A DNA stretch of 9,623 nt from Lachnospiraceae bacterium (GTDB taxonomy: Bacteria > Bacillota_A > Clostridia > Lachnospirales > Lachnospiraceae). Of this stretch, positions 5,921-9,623 are shown one piece after another. The notes beneath the pieces were generated by a model, which was not told the origin of the DNA, did not search any database, and saw only the letters and a program-made list of their open reading frames with translations. Each line of letters opens with the position of its first letter. Position 1 is the stretch's first letter. Made by a program: the position numbers and the translations under genes. The stretch covers positions 1-9,623 of the forward strand of contig JAILDD010000275.1 of the NCBI GenBank assembly GCA_024689605.1, read 5' to 3'.

Positions 5921-6669
5921 TTTTATATTTTTCTTCTACGGGAAACTGCAAACATGTTGCCGAAAGGGTTGCGGAGGCGCTGGGTGACAGGGCTGAGTCT
6001 GTCCTGACATCAGGTGACAGCATACATCTTAAAAAGGGTGAATATCTTGGGATCATTACTCCTACATACTTTGTAGAGCTTCCTACTATAATAAGAGAAT
6101 TTTTAAACAGAGTGACAATAGAATCTGAAGGAGATAACTATGTATTCGTCATAGCTACATACGGCACTACCCCCGGATGCACCGGCGCAGATGCCAAGAA
6201 ACTCCTGAAATCAAAAGGAGTCGCAATGAATGGGGCATTCAGTGTAAAGATGCCGGACAACTGGACAGTCTGGTTTGACTTAAGTGATCCTGAAAAAGTA
6301 GCCGGTCAGAATGAAAAGGCTGAGCTTGAGATGGACAGAGTCATGGAGAGGATACGCAATAAGGAGCAGGGAAATCATATGTCCCTGCGGTTACCGTACT
6401 TTGTGCGTTTCTTCAGCGATATCGCATTCGGTTTTGCCAGAAAGACAAAGAACCTGCATCTGGAAGATGGCTGCATAGGCTGTGGTCTTTGTGCGTCGAA
6501 ATGTCCGGTAAAGGCGATTGAGATGCGGGATGGTAAGCCGGTCTGGGTAAAGGAAAGATGTGCATTGTGTCTTGGATGTCTACATCATTGCCCCAAATTT
6601 GCCATTCAATATGGCGGCGGTGCCACCAGAAAGCATGGCCAGTACAGGAATCCGCATACGAAGATATGA
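5917..6669 (+). CDS. EFR1-family flavodoxin/ferredoxin protein
   Basis: The 250-residue protein fuses a flavodoxin-like domain to a bacterial ferredoxin domain. The N-terminus ILYFSSTGNCKHVAE (2-16) is the phosphate-binding loop for FMN, and ATYGTTPGCTG (80-90) matches the second flavin loop. The C-terminal part has two [4Fe-4S] motifs: CIGCGLCASKCP (Cys186, 189, 192, 196) and CALCLGCLHHCP (Cys215, 218, 221, 225). It should carry low-potential electrons in the cytoplasm of an anaerobe; the partner is unknown. The length is usual for EFR1 proteins. Its ATG overlaps the stop of the preceding gene. It ends 182 bases before surE, with only a weak hairpin in between. Confidence 0.9.
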   Translation: MILYFSSTGNCKHVAERVAEALGDRAESVLTSGDSIHLKKGEYLGIITPTYFVELPTIIREFLNRVTIESEGDNYVFVIATYGTTPGCTGADAKKLLKSKGVAMNGAFSVKMPDNWTVWFDLSDPEKVAGQNEKAELEMDRVMERIRNKEQGNHMSLRLPYFVRFFSDIAFGFARKTKNLHLEDGCIGCGLCASKCPVKAIEMRDGKPVWVKERCALCLGCLHHCPKFAIQYGGGATRKHGQYRNPHTKI

Positions 6670-6677
6670 TCATATAA

Positions 6678-6695
6678 ATCCGTTGCAAGACGGAT
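6678..6695 (+). terminator. Weak hairpin downstream of the EFR1 gene
   Basis: ATCCGT (6678-6683) and ACGGAT (6690-6695) form a perfect 6-bp stem with a 6-base loop, 8 bases after the stop codon. There is no T run, so efficient intrinsic termination is doubtful; it may stabilise the 3' end or attenuate read-through. Confidence 0.3.
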
Positions 6696-6722
6696 CGGAG
6701 TTCTTCATAGTAAGGCGGTGGC

Positions 6723-6812
6723 ATGGACATAAAAAAGATGTTAGAATACCAAATGGTGTTCAGGAAAGTCTCCATAAAGGATTTGCCGTGCAAGTGCTTC
6801 GGGATGTTCTGA
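6723..6812 (+). CDS. Possible 29-residue small ORF or gene remnant
   Basis: ATG at 6723 opens a 29-codon frame ending in TGA at 6810-6812 (product starts MDIKKMLEYQMVFRK and ends CKCFGMF). A purine-rich AAGGCGGTGGC lies immediately upstream but is a poor ribosome site. The reading is protein-like, with a basic amphipathic start and two Cys, but it is short enough to be chance. It could be the remaining fragment of a decayed gene in the 182-base gap between EFR1 and surE. No family is recognised. Confidence 0.2.
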   Translation: MDIKKMLEYQMVFRKVSIKDLPCKCFGMF

Positions 6813-6851
6813 ATATCTGTCTGTCATAAATAATTTTGAGGGGATATATAT

Positions 6852-7571
6852 ATGGACAAGAAACTAATCCTTATTACCAATGATGATGGGATAGATGCAC
6901 CGGGAATAAAACAGCTTGCTGAGGAAGCTTTGAGATACGGTGATGTGTATGTGGTGGCTCCGGACGGACAGCGCAGTGCCATGTCCCACAGCATTACCTG
7001 CAAAGAGCCCATTAAAGTGTGGGAATATGACATGCAGATTGAGGGTGTGACAGCCTATGCCTGCTCAGGCACGCCTGCCGACTGTGTAAATATCGGTGTT
7101 AAGCAGTTGCTTCCGAGGACACCGGATTATGTCTTTTCAGGGATAAATAAAGGCTACAATATCTCATCGGATGTCCAGTACTCAGCAACTATCGGCGCTG
7201 CTTTTGAGGGACGTCATCTCGGAATCCATTCCATAGCTTTTTCAAGGGGAGCCGGAGACTGCAAGGAAGTATGTGACAGGTATCTCACGGAAATGATGGA
7301 GTACTGCATGGAGAACCCTCAGGGCAGGAACCAGGTATGGAGCATCAATTTCCCGGAATGCACCCTTGCGGAATGCAAAGGTATAAAGACGGGAACGGTT
7401 GTATTCACTGACGGTTTTTATGATGATTCATACAGTAAGGAATCTGAGGAGGCCGGAGTAAAGGGATACCGTATTTCCTCAAAGAGGATATGGGATGCGC
7501 CGGAGGGAACGGACCTGCGTGCTATCATTGACAATTATGTTTCGGTAGGCTTTGTGAATAATGTTTCTTGA
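6852..7571 (+). CDS. surE: 5'/3'-nucleotidase SurE
   Basis: The 239-residue product is a typical SurE, a metal-dependent phosphatase removing 5' or 3' phosphates from nucleoside monophosphates in the cytoplasm. The family's metal ligands are present: Asp11-Asp12 in ILITNDDGIDAPG, Ser42 in DGQRSAMSHS and Asn98 in FSGINKGYN. The family signatures CSGTPADCVN (71-80) and YSATIGAAFEG (110-120) are also intact, and the length is normal. GAGGGG lies 8 bases before the ATG. It heads a cluster with a lipoprotein (19-base gap) and a glycosyltransferase and is more GC-rich than the left half of the window (35 of 60 bases at 7021-7080). Confidence 0.95.
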   Translation: MDKKLILITNDDGIDAPGIKQLAEEALRYGDVYVVAPDGQRSAMSHSITCKEPIKVWEYDMQIEGVTAYACSGTPADCVNIGVKQLLPRTPDYVFSGINKGYNISSDVQYSATIGAAFEGRHLGIHSIAFSRGAGDCKEVCDRYLTEMMEYCMENPQGRNQVWSINFPECTLAECKGIKTGTVVFTDGFYDDSYSKESEEAGVKGYRISSKRIWDAPEGTDLRAIIDNYVSVGFVNNVS

Positions 7572-7590
7572 ATACAGAGTGTAGAGAAAA

Positions 7591-8145
7591 ATGAAAAAGA
7601 AAAATTGTTTGATTGTAATGCTGATGGCCTTACTTATGCTTTTAACCGCTTGTGGCAAAAAAGCAGAGGTGAAAGGGGATGAGATCTTTTCCTGTAATCC
7701 GGACAACCTGCTTGGCCTGGAGTCGGTATATATTGATGATGGGAAAATGTTTATCTGTTTTGACGACAAATACATTTATGATGAAGAGTATCCCTATGGA
7801 GTACAAGGTTTTTTTAAAAATGGAAAACTGCATAATAACAATTATGTGGGTGTGATCATTGCGGATGGCAATCCGGTTTTATTTGAAGGTGATGATGTCG
7901 CAGTGGATGCTGACGAATTGACACTGAGTTTTTCAATTGATGGTCTGGATCCTGAAAAAATAAACGGGGTCTCTTTTGCTATAGGTGACAGATATAGGGT
8001 TGATTTTGAGGCTGGCACTATCAATGGAGACTGCTACGGAGGTGACTGCACCGTTTACTATGAGCAGACCTATAATACTGAATTTTCTTCCTGGGGAGCG
8101 GCCAAATCGGAGACCGTGGGAGAGCCGGAGACATGTGAGCCGTGA
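7591..8145 (+). CDS. Small secreted lipoprotein of unknown function
   Basis: The 184-residue protein starts with a classic lipoprotein signal peptide: MKKKN, a hydrophobic stretch (7-18) and the lipobox LTAC with Cys21. It should be lipidated and anchored to the outer face of the membrane. The mature part is acidic and looks beta-rich (short alternating strands such as GKMFICFDDKYIY and LTLSFSIDGL) and contains a Cys pair in GDCYGGDC (about 149-154). No family is recognised. The ribosome site is weak (GTAGAG before ATG). It follows surE by 19 bases and its TGA overlaps the GTG start of the glycosyltransferase, so the three are probably one transcript. Confidence 0.85.
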   Translation: MKKKNCLIVMLMALLMLLTACGKKAEVKGDEIFSCNPDNLLGLESVYIDDGKMFICFDDKYIYDEEYPYGVQGFFKNGKLHNNNYVGVIIADGNPVLFEGDDVAVDADELTLSFSIDGLDPEKINGVSFAIGDRYRVDFEAGTINGDCYGGDCTVYYEQTYNTEFSSWGAAKSETVGEPETCEP

Positions 8146-9395
8146 GAGTAGTATTTGTATCAAATTATTTTAATCACCATCAAAGGCCGCTTTGCGAAGC
8201 TTTTTCCGGAGCGGATGGAGTTGATTTTTGCTTTTACCAGACCGAGCCTATGGAAGAGGAGAGAGTCCACATGGGCTGGGGAATAGATATAACAGATTAT
8301 CCGTATGTGAAGATTTTTCATGATGATATTGATGCCACACGGAAAGATATCCTGGAGAGCGATATTGTGATCTGGGGTGGTGTCGAGATGGAGGATGAGA
8401 TTGAGCCACGCCTTCAGGCCGGAAAGCTTACCTTCAGATACAGTGAGCGCATTTATAAAGAGGGCCAATGGAAATTCGTTTCACCTAAGGGTCTTAAGAA
8501 AAAATACCACGACCATATTCAGTACCGTAAGTCTCAGGTATATCTTCTCTGTGCCGGAGCCTATGTAGGTTCGGATTTCAAGCTTATACACGCATATCCC
8601 AAAAAGAAATTTGTCTGGGGCTATTTTCCTGAAGTAAAGCATTATGACATTGATGAACTGATGGCGAAAAAAAGCCATGACGGTGAGCCTGTGCGTATAC
8701 TCTGGGCCGGCAGGATGATTGACTGGAAACATCCGGAGTATGCCATTGCTTTAGCAGATAAGCTGTTGCATGCGAAGAATGGAGACAGGGGTATCAGACC
8801 GGAGCTTTTAGGTAAGCTTCGTGATAATGGCGGCTTCAAAATTACCATGGCCGGTGGCGGCGAGATGGAAGGTGCACTGAGGGCTGAGGTGAAAGAAAAA
8901 GGCCTGGAGGAAGTAGTAAGGTTTACCGGTTTCCTTAAACCGGAAGAGATACGTGCAGAAATGGAAAAAGCCGATATTTTCATATTTACAAGTGATGAAA
9001 AAGAGGGCTGGGGCGCTGTACTAAATGAAGCTATGAACAGCGGATGTCTTGTGGTGGCAAGACCATTGATAGGAGCGGTGCCTTACATGGTGCAGCACGG
9101 ATTGAACGGAATGGTCTGTACCGATACGCTTGATCATTTTTGTGGCATGGTGATATGGATGGCTCTTGACCGTAAGGATTGCCGTGAACAGGGGAAACGT
9201 GCATACGAGACCATGGTGAAATACTGGAATGCGGAAAATGCCGCTACACAATTCCTGCGTGTGGCAAAAGATCTGCTGGAAGGAAAGCAGCCGGAATATT
9301 CTCCTGTCGATGAAAGAACAGGTGCCCTGCAGCCGATGTGCAAAGATCTTGAAATAGGTCCGGGGCAAGGAGGCCGATTTACGCAAAGATGGTAA
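8142..9395 (+). CDS. GT4-family glycosyltransferase
   Basis: The 417-residue protein reads as a GT-B fold, retaining glycosyltransferase of family 4. The N-terminal domain starts MRVVFVSNYFNHHQRPL. The nucleotide-sugar-binding C-terminal domain has the linker RILWAGRMIDWKHPEYAI, a glycine-rich turn MAGGGEMEG, VRFTGFLKPEEI, and the family's EX7E element EGWGAVLNE (Glu288 and Glu296). It transfers a sugar from a nucleotide-sugar donor, probably for surface polysaccharide or glycolipid; donor and acceptor cannot be read from the sequence. The start is GTG at 8142, overlapping the lipoprotein's TGA, with GGAG about 12 bases upstream. The Gly/Gln-rich last 20 residues look unstructured. It is the last gene of its unit. 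Confidence 0.9.
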   Translation: MRVVFVSNYFNHHQRPLCEAFSGADGVDFCFYQTEPMEEERVHMGWGIDITDYPYVKIFHDDIDATRKDILESDIVIWGGVEMEDEIEPRLQAGKLTFRYSERIYKEGQWKFVSPKGLKKKYHDHIQYRKSQVYLLCAGAYVGSDFKLIHAYPKKKFVWGYFPEVKHYDIDELMAKKSHDGEPVRILWAGRMIDWKHPEYAIALADKLLHAKNGDRGIRPELLGKLRDNGGFKITMAGGGEMEGALRAEVKEKGLEEVVRFTGFLKPEEIRAEMEKADIFIFTSDEKEGWGAVLNEAMNSGCLVVARPLIGAVPYMVQHGLNGMVCTDTLDHFCGMVIWMALDRKDCREQGKRAYETMVKYWNAENAATQFLRVAKDLLEGKQPEYSPVDERTGALQPMCKDLEIGPGQGGRFTQRW

Positions 9396-9407
9396 CCAAT
9401 CTGTATT

Positions 9408-9440
9408 CGGTGTGACTGATAAGAGGTCACGCCGTTTTTT
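9408..9440 (+). terminator. Rho-independent terminator of the surE-lipoprotein-GT4 unit
   Basis: CGGTGTGAC (9408-9416) and GTCACGCCG (9426-9434) pair over 9 bp (one G-T wobble) around a 9-base loop and are followed directly by TTTTTT (9435-9440), 12 bases after the glycosyltransferase stop. This is a textbook intrinsic terminator. Confidence 0.93.
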
Positions 9441-9473
9441 ATGAAGAGCATTTATGAAGATTTTGTGAAACGG

Positions 9474-9503
9474 TTGAAAAAGAGGGGGTAAAAATCATAT
9501 AAT
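9474..9503 (+). promoter_or_regulatory. Sigma-A-type promoter for a gene beyond the window
   Basis: TTGAAA (9474-9479) and a perfect TATAAT (9498-9503) are separated by 18 bases, downstream of the terminator and facing right. The -10 overlaps an inverted repeat ATCATA/TATGAT (9494-9511, 6-base spacer), which could be an operator. The 120 bases that follow contain no gene within the window. Confidence 0.55.
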
Positions 9504-9544
9504 ACTATGATGTAATTATTGTGCACTTATCAGTAATTATACAG

Positions 9545-9576
9545 TACTGCCTGAGGTATTTACTGCCGAGGGTGTA
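9545..9576. repeat. Short imperfect tandem repeat
   Basis: TACTGCC occurs at 9545-9551 and 9561-9567, each followed by a GAGG-containing stretch, giving two imperfect copies with a 16-base period. Just upstream, GTAATTAT occurs at 9512-9519 and 9533-9540, 21 bases apart (about two helical turns). These may be leader or operator sequences for a downstream gene; no function is claimed. Confidence 0.3.
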
Positions 9577-9589
9577 TGAATTAATTACT

Positions 9590-9616
9590 AAAACTTCCCA
9601 CATATAGTCTGTGGAA
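9590..9616. repeat. Hairpin related to the terminator at the left end, opposite orientation
   Basis: AAAACTTCCCACA (9590-9602) is followed by loop TATAGTC (9603-9609) and TGTGGAA (9610-9616). The stem is 7 bp with one bulged C. Both the arm and the first loop bases (TATAGTCT) match the - strand reading of the hairpin at 137-182, so the two are related by more than a shared stem. This copy is shorter, and the window ends 7 bases after it. It may be a terminator or a member of a dispersed hairpin family. Confidence 0.5.
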
Positions 9617-9623
9617 AGAGAAC

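Noticed and set aside
6560..6829. 89-codon + frame overlapping the end of the EFR1 gene
   Set aside because: Most of it runs through the second [4Fe-4S] motif of EFR1 in another frame and its start has no ribosome site; the sequence looks non-protein-like.
1..9623. CRISPR array, tRNA/rRNA genes, transposase or integrase
   Set aside because: No regularly spaced repeats, no cloverleaf or rRNA-like stretch, and no mobile-element protein was found in any frame.

Overview
The window looks like a chromosomal segment of a Gram-positive Clostridia-type bacterium, most likely a Lachnospiraceae member (Butyrivibrio-like). This is inferred from strong AGGAGG-type ribosome sites, mixed 33-58% GC stretches, an EFR1-type flavodoxin/ferredoxin and the compact operons. 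No rRNA, tRNA, CRISPR array or transposase was seen.

Left part (1-5380), AT-richer and accessory in character: the C-terminal tail of an unknown + strand gene (3-125), a strong convergent hairpin terminator (137-182), and a - strand regulator with two apparent winged helices (210-824). A roughly 310-base divergent intergenic region follows, then a tight three-gene + strand operon (1135-5360). The operon encodes (i) a 667-residue protein with a complete CbxX/CfxQ (SpoVK-like) AAA+ domain at its C-terminus and an unusual N-terminal half, (ii) a 452-residue metallo-beta-lactamase/beta-CASP protein related to RNase J with its catalytic motifs intact, and (iii) a 283-residue PD-(D/E)XK nuclease-like protein. 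A regulator plus an ATPase plus two different nuclease folds, translationally coupled, matches no named defence system that I can recall. It is the best candidate here for an undescribed anti-phage, plasmid-control or RNA-processing system.

Middle part (5356-6669): a second promoter module, alignable without gaps to the one in front of the AAA+ gene and carrying a diverged version of the same palindrome, drives a two-gene unit. The unit encodes an acidic 143-residue protein of unknown role and an EFR1-family flavodoxin/2x[4Fe-4S] protein. The shared palindrome suggests common control with the nuclease operon, or a duplicated regulatory region.

Right part (6852-9440), more GC-rich and ordinary: surE (5'/3'-nucleotidase), a small lipoprotein and a GT4 glycosyltransferase, closed by a textbook rho-independent terminator. 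The last ~180 bases hold a probable promoter and a hairpin related in sequence, in opposite orientation, to the terminator at the left end.
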